DNA of 64,000 bases from contig NZ_QMKJ01000001.1 in the NCBI RefSeq assembly GCF_003290085.1, positions 248,001-312,000 on the forward strand, given 5' to 3'. A program made the translations under genes and the position numbers. The notes under the pieces were generated by a model. That model was given only the letters and a program-made list of their open reading frames with translations. It had not been told where the DNA came from and did not search any database. This DNA comes from Aliidiomarina sp. B3213. Lineage in GTDB: Bacteria > Pseudomonadota > Gammaproteobacteria > Enterobacterales > Alteromonadaceae. Below, one piece after another: positions 28,775-37,292 of this stretch. Every line of letters starts with the position of its first letter. Position 1 is the stretch's first letter.

Positions 28775-29614
28775 ATGCAAATCGTTGACGAAAAACGCGT
28801 ATTTGGTGGCCGCCAAATACGCTTCGAACACAATTCAAATACCTTGAACTGTACGATGCAGTTCTCGGTGTTTTTACCTCCGCAGGCAGAATCGCAGGAA
28901 GTGCCTGCGCTTTATTGGCTGTCAGGTTTAACCTGTACAGACGAGAACTTCTCGAGTAAAGCAGGCGCACAGCGCGTCGCTGCTAGTTTGGGTATCGCGT
29001 TAGTTATTCCCGATACTAGCCCGCGCGGTGAAGGCGTACAAGATGACCCAGACGGGGCTTATGACTTCGGTTTAGGTGCAGGCTTTTATGTAAATGCAAC
29101 GCAATCACCTTGGAGCGAGCACTACCATATGTATGATTACATTGTGGAAGAGCTACCGTCGTTGGTTGAAGCTGAGCTGCCTATTAACGACAAGCGAGCG
29201 CTTTCGGGCCACTCTATGGGCGGCCATGGTGCATTAGTGATTGGTTTGCGAAACAGTGAACTTTACACGTCGATTTCAGCGTTCAGTCCGATCGTTAATC
29301 CAACGCAATGCCCATGGGGTGAGAAAGCGTTTAGCCATTATTTAGGCAACAATCGTAATGACTGGGAAGCCTATGATGCTGTTTGCTTGTTAAATCAGAA
29401 GCAAGGTAAAAATGTACCGCCAATCAAAGTTGACCAAGGTGATGCAGATAATTTCCTTGAAGAGCAGTTAAAAACTGACAATCTGATTGAAGCGTGCAAA
29501 GCAAATAGTGTAGCCGCAGATATTCAATATCAGGCTGGCTACGATCACAGCTATTACTTTATTTCCACGTTTATTGAGCAGCACTTGCGGTTCCATGCGC
29601 AAAACTTGCTGTAA
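28775..29614 (+). CDS. fghA: S-formylglutathione hydrolase
   Basis: FghA hydrolyses S-formylglutathione to formate and glutathione, the second step of glutathione-dependent formaldehyde removal. The protein has 279 residues, the usual length for the esterase D family. Visible are YWLSGLTCTDENF (oxyanion region), the nucleophile elbow GHSMGGHGAL with its catalytic Ser near residue 147, Asp in VDQGDADNFL and His in AGYDHSYYFI. I use the ATG at 28775 rather than the TTG two codons upstream. It starts 12 bases after the adhC stop, and a strong terminator follows, so adhC-fghA is a two-gene operon. Confidence 0.96.
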   Translation: MQIVDEKRVFGGRQIRFEHNSNTLNCTMQFSVFLPPQAESQEVPALYWLSGLTCTDENFSSKAGAQRVAASLGIALVIPDTSPRGEGVQDDPDGAYDFGLGAGFYVNATQSPWSEHYHMYDYIVEELPSLVEAELPINDKRALSGHSMGGHGALVIGLRNSELYTSISAFSPIVNPTQCPWGEKAFSHYLGNNRNDWEAYDAVCLLNQKQGKNVPPIKVDQGDADNFLEEQLKTDNLIEACKANSVAADIQYQAGYDHSYYFISTFIEQHLRFHAQNLL

Positions 29615-29640
29615 TTACCGTCGGTAACTGTATTGTGAGT

Positions 29641-29673
29641 AGGGTCGAATTTTGTCCATTCGGCCCTTTTTTC
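29641..29673 (+). terminator. Intrinsic terminator after fghA
   Basis: A 10-bp stem (29641-29650 with 29658-29667, one T-G wobble) with a seven-base loop is followed directly by a run of six T. It is 27 bases past the fghA stop and separates the adhC-fghA operon from the tRNA-Val unit. Confidence 0.9.
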
Positions 29674-29694
29674 TAGAATTTTTAGAAAAAGAAC

Positions 29695-29723
29695 TTGCGA
29701 GAATGCGTCTAAATTCTTACTAT
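29695..29723 (+). promoter_or_regulatory. Promoter of tRNA-Val
   Basis: TTGCGA (29695-29700), a 17-base spacer and TACTAT (29718-29723) are followed by a G+C-rich stretch (AGCCGCCGC). This is the look of a stringently controlled stable-RNA promoter. Transcription would start about 30 bases before the mature tRNA end. Confidence 0.75.
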
Positions 29724-29764
29724 AGCCGCCGCTCTTCAGTAGCGTATTCTTGTCTAAATGTGTT

Positions 29765-29841
29765 GCGTCCGTAGCTCAGTTGGTTAGAGCACCACCTTGA
29801 CATGGTGGGGGTCGGTAGTTCGAGTCTACTCGGACGCACCA
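29765..29841 (+). tRNA. tRNA-Val (anticodon GAC)
   Basis: A complete 77-base cloverleaf. The acceptor stem GCGTCCG/CGGACGC is fully paired. The D stem is GCTC/GAGC. The anticodon stem CCACC/GGTGG encloses loop TTGACAT with anticodon GAC at 29799-29801. The T stem is GGTAG/CTACT with loop TTCGAGT. The discriminator A and an encoded CCA complete it. It reads valine codons GUC and GUU. It is a single tRNA with its own promoter. tRNA 3' ends are common integration sites, but no second copy of its 3' end was noticed downstream. Confidence 0.98.
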
Positions 29842-29877
29842 ATTTTCTCTCAATTTCCTTTACTTGAAGTTAACGTA

Positions 29878-29895
29878 TATCTATTCAAAGATAGA
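29878..29895. promoter_or_regulatory. Interleaved inverted repeats upstream of the unknown gene
   Basis: Two overlapping dyads, TATCT/AGATA (29878-29882 with 29889-29893) and TCTAT/ATAGA (29880-29884 with 29891-29895), sit between the tRNA and the start of the 29927 gene. The position suits an operator for the WYL regulator encoded downstream, but the arms are short. Confidence 0.3.
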
Positions 29896-29926
29896 CGTCT
29901 TCCCGCTATCAACTATGGAAAGCATT

Positions 29927-30400
29927 ATGCGCGTGAACAATCAGCAAGGTATTGCCAATTTGTGTGAAGTTGCGGTTCACCTAAGACTCACCATGCCTGA
30001 AAACGCCGCAACTAAGTTCGCTATTCGAACCGTACTTAGGGAGGCTATTAATAAATCTAAGAAAAATTATAAAGGCAATGTTAATAGGCATAATTGCTCT
30101 TATATTTCCGAGCGCGCAAGAGATGTATTCAAACAAGATGAAAAAGCGAAATTAATTGCAGAGCACATTGTTCCAGTCAGCCTTGCGTTAAGAGAGTTTG
30201 AGAACCTTTCGCCACTCACTTTGGAAAGCGCAGTAAGCCTTGTTTCAAAATACAGCACCATGGCGCTTATTACCCCAGAGGAAGACGACCAATTGAGAGC
30301 GTTAGGCTTGGTAAAGAGCATGCCCGACGATTGGGACGGTGCAAATGTATTCGCGCGTTACGATGTTGCAGGTATTGCTTTAAAGCGCTTGGTTCGCTAA
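29927..30400 (+). CDS. Unrecognised protein with an EHIVP motif, next to tRNA-Val
   Basis: About 157 residues from the ATG at 29927, which has GGAAAG just upstream; an ATG at 29915 is also in frame. I do not recognise a family with confidence. It is soluble and mostly helical by composition. The most striking segment is ICXCSYISERAR-like (HNCSYISERARDVF) followed by LIAEHIVPVSLALREF. The EHIVP pattern resembles the first motif of HNH-type nucleases, but no full HNH with following Asn and His is evident, so nuclease activity is not supported. The C-terminal MPDDWDGANVFARYDVAGI also looks conserved-like. It is followed 100 bases later by a WYL regulator in the same direction. Confidence 0.65.
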   Translation: MRVNNQQGIANLCEVAVHLRLTMPENAATKFAIRTVLREAINKSKKNYKGNVNRHNCSYISERARDVFKQDEKAKLIAEHIVPVSLALREFENLSPLTLESAVSLVSKYSTMALITPEEDDQLRALGLVKSMPDDWDGANVFARYDVAGIALKRLVR

Positions 30401-30500
30401 CCGGACAACCACTTTTAAACTTAGCGCCCGTACTTTACAGCCGATTCAAAATAAACCACACTAGCTCTTTGCTGCAATAACAACTAAAACGAAGGGCAAA

Positions 30501-31382
30501 ATGCTAGACACTATTTCTTATCCCCGTAAACAACGCTTGGCGTATATCGACTTTTGTTTGCTATTTAAAGGTTCTATTTACCGCAATGACCTTATTGAGC
30601 GGTTTGGTGTAGGCTTGTCTGCTGGTTCACGCGACTTTAGTTTGTATAAGTCATTGGCGCCGCAGAATTTAGAATACGACACTGCAGAGAAGCGTTACTT
30701 TCAAACCGAACATTTTGAACCGCTATTTGAACACGACGCGAAGCGCACGCTGGTTAAGCTAGCTCATGACATCTCCGACGGCTTTGACGCTATTGGCGAC
30801 GTTCACTTTCCTGTTGCGTCACCTTCGAATCTTAATGTTCCGAATATCTTCATTATTGCCAAGTTGGTACAAGCAATATTGGCAAGAAAGGCTGTTAGCG
30901 TGCATTACACCTCGTTGAGCAGCGGCAAAGGCGAGCGTGAACTCGTACCGCACTCTATTGTAGACAATGGTTTGCGCTGGCACCTTCGTGCGTATGACCG
31001 CAAAAGCGAGAGCTTCCGCGACTTCGTACTTACCCGTATTCACAGCGTTCACATTCACGAAAACATGAATGCTGAATCAGCCGACTATGAAGAGCAAGAT
31101 TCCGACCATGAGTGGCAGCGCATGATCCCATTGCAGTTAGTACCGCACCCGTACAATGTAAAGCACAGTAAAGCCATAGAAATGGACTATGGTATGCAAA
31201 AAGGTGTGTTAAACATTGAAGTTCGCGCCGCTATGGCTGGCTACCTGCTGCGACGTTGGAATGTGGACTGCACCGAAGAGGGTAGTCTAGTGGGTGCTGA
31301 GTATCAGTTATGGCTTAGAAACCGAGTCAGCTTAATGAACACCAGTAATTTGGCGATTGCGCCTGGGTATGGGGTTAATTAA
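30501..31382 (+). CDS. BrxR/CapW-type WYL-domain transcriptional regulator
   Basis: A 293-residue protein with a winged-helix N-terminus (about residues 8-75), a WYL domain (about 128-200) and a C-terminal extension (about 205-293). The WYL region reads VSVHYTSLSSG, ELVPHSIVDNGLRWHLRAYD and FRDFVLTRI, which is the signature of the regulators that control BREX (BrxR), CBASS (CapW) and other phage-defence operons. Family length (about 290) fits. These repress defence genes and are released by a still unclear ligand. No recognisable defence effector is encoded in this window, only the unknown gene upstream. The ribosome-binding site is a GAAGG about seven bases before the ATG. Confidence 0.85.
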   Translation: MLDTISYPRKQRLAYIDFCLLFKGSIYRNDLIERFGVGLSAGSRDFSLYKSLAPQNLEYDTAEKRYFQTEHFEPLFEHDAKRTLVKLAHDISDGFDAIGDVHFPVASPSNLNVPNIFIIAKLVQAILARKAVSVHYTSLSSGKGERELVPHSIVDNGLRWHLRAYDRKSESFRDFVLTRIHSVHIHENMNAESADYEEQDSDHEWQRMIPLQLVPHPYNVKHSKAIEMDYGMQKGVLNIEVRAAMAGYLLRRWNVDCTEEGSLVGAEYQLWLRNRVSLMNTSNLAIAPGYGVN

Positions 31383-31442
31383 AGCTTATCTCCCTAATTT
31401 AATTACTTAGCACGGCTTTGCCTTATTCAGGGACTAAGCTTT
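31381..31442. repeat. Imperfect 62-base inverted repeat after the WYL gene
   Basis: AAAGCTTA (31381-31388) pairs with TAAGCTTT (31435-31442). Further in, CCCT (31392-31395) pairs with AGGG (31429-31432). The interior holds a small GGC-TTT-GCC hairpin. The element begins inside the stop codon of the WYL gene. It could be a transcript-end structure or the remnant of a small mobile element. There is no T-run. Confidence 0.35.
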
Positions 31443-31474
31443 GATGAATGAAGACAACGTTGAAAGGACTATTT

Positions 31475-31879
31475 ATGAAAGTCATTTATTTTGCATTAAT
31501 AATGGCGTTCCCATGCGTCGCGATTGCTAATACAGCCGATGAACTTGAGAATGTCGTTAATTCAAATATTAGGAGTTCTCAAGCTGAAGACGTGGAGGGA
31601 GCTTTAGGTCATGTTCATACTCAATCCCCGAATTACTTATCAACACGGGAAATTTTAAACAACATATTTGCGACATTTGATTTGCAGTACGACCTGATTG
31701 ATTTTGTATTTGTAGCTGAAGAAGCTGAATACAGTTATGCTCGCGTGACTTATCGAGTTCAGAAAATAAGTGGACCTGCATTCCAGGATAATGAGTATTC
31801 TTCTCTTTGGGTTTTTAAGAAAGAAAAGGGCATTTGGAAAATATGGTCTGAAGCGCCTTTATCTGCTGTGTATTTATAA
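31475..31879 (+). CDS. Exported small NTF2-like protein
   Basis: A 134-residue protein with a signal peptide (residues 1-19, MKVIYFALIMAFPCVAIA-N) and a body that looks like an NTF2/SnoaL-type cone fold: a helical ELENVVNSNIRSSQAEDVEGALGHVHTQSP start, then alternating strands ending in SSLWVFKKEKGIWKIWSEA. These folds are used as binding or enzyme scaffolds, and no active site is discernible. The ATG at 31475 has AAAGGA six bases upstream; an ATG at 31448 is also in frame but lacks a site and would bury the signal peptide. The fold call is tentative. Confidence 0.6.
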   Translation: MKVIYFALIMAFPCVAIANTADELENVVNSNIRSSQAEDVEGALGHVHTQSPNYLSTREILNNIFATFDLQYDLIDFVFVAEEAEYSYARVTYRVQKISGPAFQDNEYSSLWVFKKEKGIWKIWSEAPLSAVYL

Positions 31880-31934
31880 ACTTTTAGAGACTTAGATTGA
31901 ACTTAAGCAAGACAGAAAGAATAGAGGAATCGGT

Positions 31935-32327
31935 ATGAAAATATCAGGGAAGTTTGAAGTAAACCTTAACCCGCTGGATAGTTTTGCTGAGGGGGTTGAA
32001 GGCAATACATTAGGACGCATGTCGATAGAGAAAACCTTTCATGGTGAGCTTTCTGCCACGAGCAAAGGCGAGATGCTTAGTGCCATGTCCCCAGTAAAAG
32101 GGGCTGCTGGCTATGTAGCGATAGAGCAGGTGATAGGGGAGTTGGCAGGCAAGCAGGGAAGTTTTGTGTTGCAGCATTTTGGCACTATGAACGGTGGTGA
32201 AGATAAGTTAATTCTGGAAGTGGTGCCGTGCAGTGGTACTGACCAATTAACAGGACTAATCGGCAGCATGGAAATACGTATTGAAGCGGGAGAACACTTT
32301 TACGACTTTGAATACTCAATAGGTTAG
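31935..32327 (+). CDS. DUF3224 domain protein
   Basis: A 130-residue cytoplasmic protein matching the DUF3224 family (AttH-like/allene-oxide-cyclase-like small barrel). It has the typical pattern of an opening GKFEV strand, a MSIEKTFHGELSATSKGEML segment, GSFVLQHFGTMNGGE and a closing GSMEIRIEAGEHFYDFEY. The function is unknown. It follows the NTF2-like gene by 55 bases in the same direction and precedes the glutaredoxin-MauE gene by 37. A shared transcript is possible, but no functional link can be drawn. Confidence 0.8.
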   Translation: MKISGKFEVNLNPLDSFAEGVEGNTLGRMSIEKTFHGELSATSKGEMLSAMSPVKGAAGYVAIEQVIGELAGKQGSFVLQHFGTMNGGEDKLILEVVPCSGTDQLTGLIGSMEIRIEAGEHFYDFEYSIG

Positions 32328-32364
32328 TTGATACCCTGCGCCTAAACTCTGAATGGGAGGGAAT

Positions 32365-33117
32365 ATGACTTCAGAAACTAAGAAAGCAGTGCTTTACCGT
32401 ATGATGACGCCTGATCATCAATGTCCTTTTGGCTTGAAGACCTTAGATCTACTCCGACGTTCGGGTTATGAAGTTGAAGACCATCATTTGGCGAGTCGTG
32501 AAGAAATTGATGCTTTCAAGAAGCAGCACGATGTAAAAACAACACCGCAAACGTTCGTAAATGAGAAACGTATAGGTGGTTATGAGGATGTGCGTAACTA
32601 CTTGGGTAAACCCTTAAAAGACCCGAATGCCACTAGCTACCGGCCCGTAGCAGCTTTATTCGCGATGACAGCGTTGTCGGCTTTCACGCTTAACTATGGC
32701 TTTAACGACAGTTGGATTTCGATGCAAGCTGTAGAGTGGTTTATCGCGCTTTCTATGGTGGTGTTGGCGTTGTTGAAGCTCCAAGACGTGGAAAGCTTTT
32801 CAAATATGTTTGTGAACTATGACCTAGTTGCACGTAAATGGGTACCGTATAGCTATATTTACCCCTACGCAGAGGGGCTCGCAGGCGTACTTATGGTTGG
32901 AGGGCTACTGAACTGGTTGTCTATTCCTATAGCGCTGTTTATTGGTACTGTTGGTGCATTTTCTGTGTTTAAAGCCGTGTATATAGATAAACGAGAGCTT
33001 AAATGCGCCTGTGTGGGCGGTGCTAATAAAGTGCCTCTTGGTTTTGTGTCGCTAACCGAGAACTTAATGATGATGGCTATGGCACTATGGATGTGGTTTA
33101 ACCACGGTTGGTTTTAA
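32365..33117 (+). CDS. Glutaredoxin-MauE membrane fusion protein
   Basis: A 250-residue fusion. Residues about 8-85 are a glutaredoxin domain with a single active cysteine in QCPFG (Cys20), where the usual CxxC would be, plus the glutathione-binding TTPQTFVNEKRIGGYED. Residues about 95-250 hold four membrane helices of the MauE/DoxX type, with a cytosolic or periplasmic CACVGG pair near residue 214. Members of this type are thought to move reducing equivalents across or within the membrane; MauE itself helps make disulfides in methylamine dehydrogenase. The ATG at 32365 follows a strong GGGAGGG site; an ATG at 32353 is also in frame. Confidence 0.8.
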   Translation: MTSETKKAVLYRMMTPDHQCPFGLKTLDLLRRSGYEVEDHHLASREEIDAFKKQHDVKTTPQTFVNEKRIGGYEDVRNYLGKPLKDPNATSYRPVAALFAMTALSAFTLNYGFNDSWISMQAVEWFIALSMVVLALLKLQDVESFSNMFVNYDLVARKWVPYSYIYPYAEGLAGVLMVGGLLNWLSIPIALFIGTVGAFSVFKAVYIDKRELKCACVGGANKVPLGFVSLTENLMMMAMALWMWFNHGWF

Positions 33118-33135
33118 TTTAGGTAAACGCCTTAA

Positions 33136-34566
33136 ATGAAAAGAATTATTCGCATCATACTTGCTTTAGTTATTGGCTTTGGAATTGTTAATGTTTTTAA
33201 GCCCTTGCCTGAAGGGTTAAATTTTAAAGGTGAAGAGCAGGAAGTAGAAAATGTCCGATTTTTAGCTGATCGTACGTTTGTGAATGCGCGCGGTGAACGC
33301 GAAATCCAGCAAGAAATTTTTGACGAAGTTCTAAATATGATTCGCCAAGCAAGAAGTATCATCGTTGTCGATATGTTCTTGTTTAATGACTATTTAGGTG
33401 CGCTAGAGGAAGAGCCTTACCGTGCGTTGTCGTCTGAACTAACAGCTGCGTTAGTTGCGCAAAAACAAAGGTATCCAAATCTTCATATCTCGGTTATTTC
33501 GGATCCCATAAACACTGTATACGGCGGAGCGCGCTCCGAGCATTTTGACCAGTTACGAGAAGCCGGCATCCAAGTGACTGTTACAGACTTAACACGACTA
33601 CGCTCGAGCAACCCCATATACACAACTTTCTGGGCCCCATTTGTTTCTCCTTTTGGCAATAAAGAAGCAAATACAGTCCCCAACCCGTTTGGAGAGGGTG
33701 GAGTTTCTATTCGTAGTTACCTTGCCTTGCTGAACTTTAAAGCGAATCACCGTAAGGTCGTATTAAGTGATCATGAAGATACTTTGGTCGCCTTGGTTAC
33801 GTCGGCAAATCCTCATGACGGCAGTAGCGCGCATGGCAATGTAGCACTGCAATTTAGTGGCGCTGCGGCGCATGATTTACTACAAAGTGAAATGGCGGTG
33901 TTGGATATGTCGAATGCATTTATTCCGATGTTGCACCTGCCAGTTCCCGAGCGCCCAGAATCGTCGACGAGTAACTCGGATACTACCGTGCAGGTTTTGA
34001 CAGAAGGGGCGGTTGAACGTGCACTGCTAGAAATTATAGGCAACGCTGAACGCGACGAATGGTTGGACTTGGCGGTGTTTTACATGTCGGATCGTCATGT
34101 GATTGAAGCGCTTATAGAAGCTTCGCAAAGAGGTGTGAATATCCGTGTTTTGCTTGACCCAAATAAAGACGCCTTTGGCCGTGAAAAAAATGGCATTCCA
34201 AACCGGCCTGTAGCGCACGAACTAGTGAGCGAGGGAATCGCTGTGCGCTGGTGTAATACTCAGGGTGAACAGTGTCATTCGAAATGGTTGATGCACCGCA
34301 CACGGGAAGGGCATGCAACTATGGTATTGGGTTCAACGAACTTCACTCGCCGCAACATGCATAATCTAAACCTAGAAACGAGTGTGGTTCTTCGTGGCGA
34401 TAGCGAGCAACCCGCATTAGATTCCGCACATCAATGGTTTGAACAACGTTGGTTCAATTTAGATGGACACCAATATAGTATTGAATATGCCGTGTATGCC
34501 GACGATTCAAAGCTTAATCAACTTTTGTATCGCGTTATGGAAGCGACGGGTTTAAGTACTTTTTAG
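33136..34566 (+). CDS. Phospholipase D-like protein, membrane anchored
   Basis: A 476-residue protein with an N-terminal membrane anchor (residues about 3-21) and two PLD domains. The HxK half-motifs are NHRKVVLSD (first domain) and CHSKWLMH (second domain), each followed by the Asn/Ser-containing stretches SANPHDGSSAHGN and LGSTNFTRRNM. This is the arrangement of cardiolipin synthases and related phosphatidyltransferases or phosphodiesterases. The sequence around the motifs is not close to classical ClsA/B, so the substrate is left open. It follows the glutaredoxin gene by 18 bases; a bidirectional terminator follows its stop. Confidence 0.85.
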   Translation: MKRIIRIILALVIGFGIVNVFKPLPEGLNFKGEEQEVENVRFLADRTFVNARGEREIQQEIFDEVLNMIRQARSIIVVDMFLFNDYLGALEEEPYRALSSELTAALVAQKQRYPNLHISVISDPINTVYGGARSEHFDQLREAGIQVTVTDLTRLRSSNPIYTTFWAPFVSPFGNKEANTVPNPFGEGGVSIRSYLALLNFKANHRKVVLSDHEDTLVALVTSANPHDGSSAHGNVALQFSGAAAHDLLQSEMAVLDMSNAFIPMLHLPVPERPESSTSNSDTTVQVLTEGAVERALLEIIGNAERDEWLDLAVFYMSDRHVIEALIEASQRGVNIRVLLDPNKDAFGREKNGIPNRPVAHELVSEGIAVRWCNTQGEQCHSKWLMHRTREGHATMVLGSTNFTRRNMHNLNLETSVVLRGDSEQPALDSAHQWFEQRWFNLDGHQYSIEYAVYADDSKLNQLLYRVMEATGLSTF

Positions 34567-34587
34567 ACGGATGTGCGTTGCGCCAAT

Positions 34588-34616
34588 AAAAAAGGCTTCA
34601 GTTGAAGCCTTTTTTC
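34588..34616. terminator. Bidirectional terminator
   Basis: A-run, GGCTTC stem (34594-34599), AGTT loop, GAAGCC (34604-34609) and a T-run form a symmetrical intrinsic terminator between the convergent phospholipase D gene and the secreted protease gene. It can serve both strands. Confidence 0.92.
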
Positions 34617-34637
34617 TTAGTTGAATGACTCTCAACC

Positions 34638-37175
34638 TTAATTAATTTCAGAAACTTTTAACTGGCCTTGAATATCTTGCCCTTGATACAAACTGCCTAC
34701 CCAAATTTGGTAAACCCCTGAAGGTGCTGATGAGAAGGAAATACCAGGGTCTATGCCATTGAAATCGTCGTTACAATGCCAGTTTCCGTTGCCGTCGTTG
34801 ATGACCATGACTGCATCACCGCTATTTGCTTCATATGCGAAATTTAGTGCTCCGCCGTTTCCTTGCCAATTCAAGTAAGCTTGCGGTGAAGACATTACGT
34901 AGCCGAAACAGCTTCCAATATTTTGGCTAGATACGTCTACAGGGCCACCCGCAGGAACTTGTACTACGTGCGGGTCGGGCAGGAAACCTGGTTGAAGCTG
35001 CAGGTGAGTAGGTCCAATGCCTTCTAAATCATTGTATCTTTGGAGCACACTTAATTGTGGGGCAATGTTGTTGTTACGCTCCATCATTGCCAATTTGCTA
35101 TTCGCATTTGACGACATGTCACGAATAGTCAGATTACCTTCGATATACTCGCCTTCAGAATAAGAGCCAACCCAGACATCGTATTGACCAGAAGCAGCGC
35201 TATTGAAGGTTAAGCCCGGATTTAAGCCCTCTAAATCATCATTACAGTGCCAGTTTCCGTTAGGGTCATTGACCACTATGACAGTGTCGTCGCCGGTGCT
35301 ACTTGCAGTAAATGCAATGCGTAAATTAGAGCTTCCTGACCACTGTAGGCGAAAGTCAGGTGCTTCAGCAGCGTGCCCATAACAGCTACCGATATCTTGC
35401 GTGCTTAGGTCGACAGAGCCGCCAGCAGTTATCGATACAGAGTGGGGGTTGGGTTGAAAACCAGCGCTCAGGCTTTCTTCGCCGAAGTAAGGGTCTGCGC
35501 TGAAGTCTAATTGAGCACCTGATGAAGTAGAGCTCACGTTCTCACTAATATTTAGCTGGCCATTGAAGTAGTTACCAGAGGAGTACGTAGCAACCCAAAT
35601 GTCATACTGCCCAGACGGCGCCGACTGAATATTTACACCAGGGTTCAAGCCATTCAAGTCATCGTTGCAATGCCAGTTGCCATTAGGATCATTTATCACA
35701 ATGGTTGTGTCGTCACTGGTATTGTCTGCAATGAATGACAGGAATAAATCACTAGAACCACCTGTCCAGAACAATCTTACGTCTGGTGCTGTGGCTGCAT
35801 AACCATAGCAATTCCCAATGTTTTGACTTGATACGTCAACAGACCCGCCAGCAGTGACAGCTACTGTATGAGGGTCGGGTAAAAAGCCTTCTTCTAATGT
35901 GACTGTGCCAAATGTTGGCTCGGCACTAAAGTCTAGGTCTCCGGTCGCAGGTACTGGGATCCCGCCGTTGTGCTGACCATCGTTGCTAATCACGATTTGA
36001 CCTGGGTGGAAGTCGCCTTCGCTAAAGCTTCCTACCCACACGTTGTATTCACCGTCTGCTGCATTAGTGAAATAAACAGCCGGATCAAACCCTGAGTCGT
36101 CGTCGTTACAATGCCAGTTTCCGTCTGGAGCACGAATAATCATGGTAGGGTCTGACTCTTGACCTCCACTTGATTGGAATGCAACTTTTACAAGCTCCAT
36201 AGGCGAGGTAAGTGTAAAGCGGTAATCAGGCGCTGTTGCTGCATAGCCAACGCATGATTCACCCAAATAGTTGGCATTGGCTTCACCGCCAGAAGTTATG
36301 CCTGCGGTATGTACTGCTGTAACTTGCATTGGAGTTAACGATACGCTTCCAAATCCGGGCTCTGCGGTATGATCTAACGCGAGCTCATTCTCTTCACGGT
36401 ATGTAACCCAGTCGGTTTCCATTTGCTCTTCGTCGTTCATGAGTGCAAGAGCAAAAGGTAGGGCAAGCAAATTACCTAGGCGTCCGCCTGTTTCGTACTC
36501 TTGAACAACGCTAGTAGGAATACCAATGAAGTTGCCGTCAGTGTCTACTGCTAAACCACCGCTGTTGCCTGGCGACATTTCCGCACTTGTTCTATACCAC
36601 ATAGGTAAACGCATGCCATTCAGCTCCCCGTACTGAAGGGAAGCGATACTTCCGTTGGTGTAAACCAATTCATTGTCGCCAATACCTGGATAACCAAAAA
36701 TAGCGATTTCAGCACCACGACTTAGCTCTGCGTTAGGGTCTAAAATGACAGAGGGTAAGTTAAACCCATAGTCACCAGCGCGTAACTTTTGAATATTGAA
36801 AGGCTGTAATGTAGAGACATCTGCTTCTAAATCGTCAGGATTTAGTTCGTGCGTAAGCTCGAGGTAGGCAAAGTCGTACTCCATTGAAAAGCCACGAAGT
36901 TCGGCACGAAATAGAGGTTGCGCTGTTTCTGTAACGTCTACCAGAATACCTATGTTTGCTTCTGAAAAGTTTTCGACGACATGTCGATTGGTAACCACTA
37001 GGGCCTCGTTATGAAGCACAATGAGTGTGCCAGAACCTGAACCGTCACCTACTAATACTTGAACTGCAGCACGAGAGAGTTCGTCGATATCGTAATTAAC
37101 ACTCTGTGCTTGAGCCGTAGATGTTGGATTTACAAAGGTTACAAATAATGCGAAAAATAGAATTATGCGCTTCAC
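34638..37175 (-). CDS. Secreted trypsin-like serine protease with four C-terminal repeat domains
   Basis: An 845-residue exported protein. After the signal peptide (residues 1-23, ending AQA) comes an S1-type protease domain (about 30-260) with His65 in TNRHVV, Asp101 in YDFAYL and Ser205 in PGNSGG. Four tandem domains of about 120-130 residues follow (starting near 270, 418, 560 and 715). Each has a Cys in a CxGYAATAP-type segment and a second in GNWHCNDD, then YxVWVGSxxxG. The pairs probably form a disulfide within a PPC-like beta-sandwich used for binding or secretion. The start is GTG after AAGGA. It is monocistronic, divergent from the CDF gene. Confidence 0.85.
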   Translation of the reverse strand: MKRIILFFALFVTFVNPTSTAQAQSVNYDIDELSRAAVQVLVGDGSGSGTLIVLHNEALVVTNRHVVENFSEANIGILVDVTETAQPLFRAELRGFSMEYDFAYLELTHELNPDDLEADVSTLQPFNIQKLRAGDYGFNLPSVILDPNAELSRGAEIAIFGYPGIGDNELVYTNGSIASLQYGELNGMRLPMWYRTSAEMSPGNSGGLAVDTDGNFIGIPTSVVQEYETGGRLGNLLALPFALALMNDEEQMETDWVTYREENELALDHTAEPGFGSVSLTPMQVTAVHTAGITSGGEANANYLGESCVGYAATAPDYRFTLTSPMELVKVAFQSSGGQESDPTMIIRAPDGNWHCNDDDSGFDPAVYFTNAADGEYNVWVGSFSEGDFHPGQIVISNDGQHNGGIPVPATGDLDFSAEPTFGTVTLEEGFLPDPHTVAVTAGGSVDVSSQNIGNCYGYAATAPDVRLFWTGGSSDLFLSFIADNTSDDTTIVINDPNGNWHCNDDLNGLNPGVNIQSAPSGQYDIWVATYSSGNYFNGQLNISENVSSTSSGAQLDFSADPYFGEESLSAGFQPNPHSVSITAGGSVDLSTQDIGSCYGHAAEAPDFRLQWSGSSNLRIAFTASSTGDDTVIVVNDPNGNWHCNDDLEGLNPGLTFNSAASGQYDVWVGSYSEGEYIEGNLTIRDMSSNANSKLAMMERNNNIAPQLSVLQRYNDLEGIGPTHLQLQPGFLPDPHVVQVPAGGPVDVSSQNIGSCFGYVMSSPQAYLNWQGNGGALNFAYEANSGDAVMVINDGNGNWHCNDDFNGIDPGISFSSAPSGVYQIWVGSLYQGQDIQGQLKVSEIN

Positions 37176-37292
37176 AGCCGATCCTTACTGACGATTTGTT
37201 AGCTTTATAATTGATAATGTAGCGAAATATGGCGGTTAGGTATAGTGGATAATAGTTATAGTGGTTCGAATAAGAGCTAATTAGGGCAAGAT

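Noticed and set aside
29842-31500. Integrated element bounded by a repeated tRNA-Val 3' end
   Set aside because: No second copy of the tRNA 3' sequence and no integrase gene were seen in the window; the cassette looks small and integrase-free.
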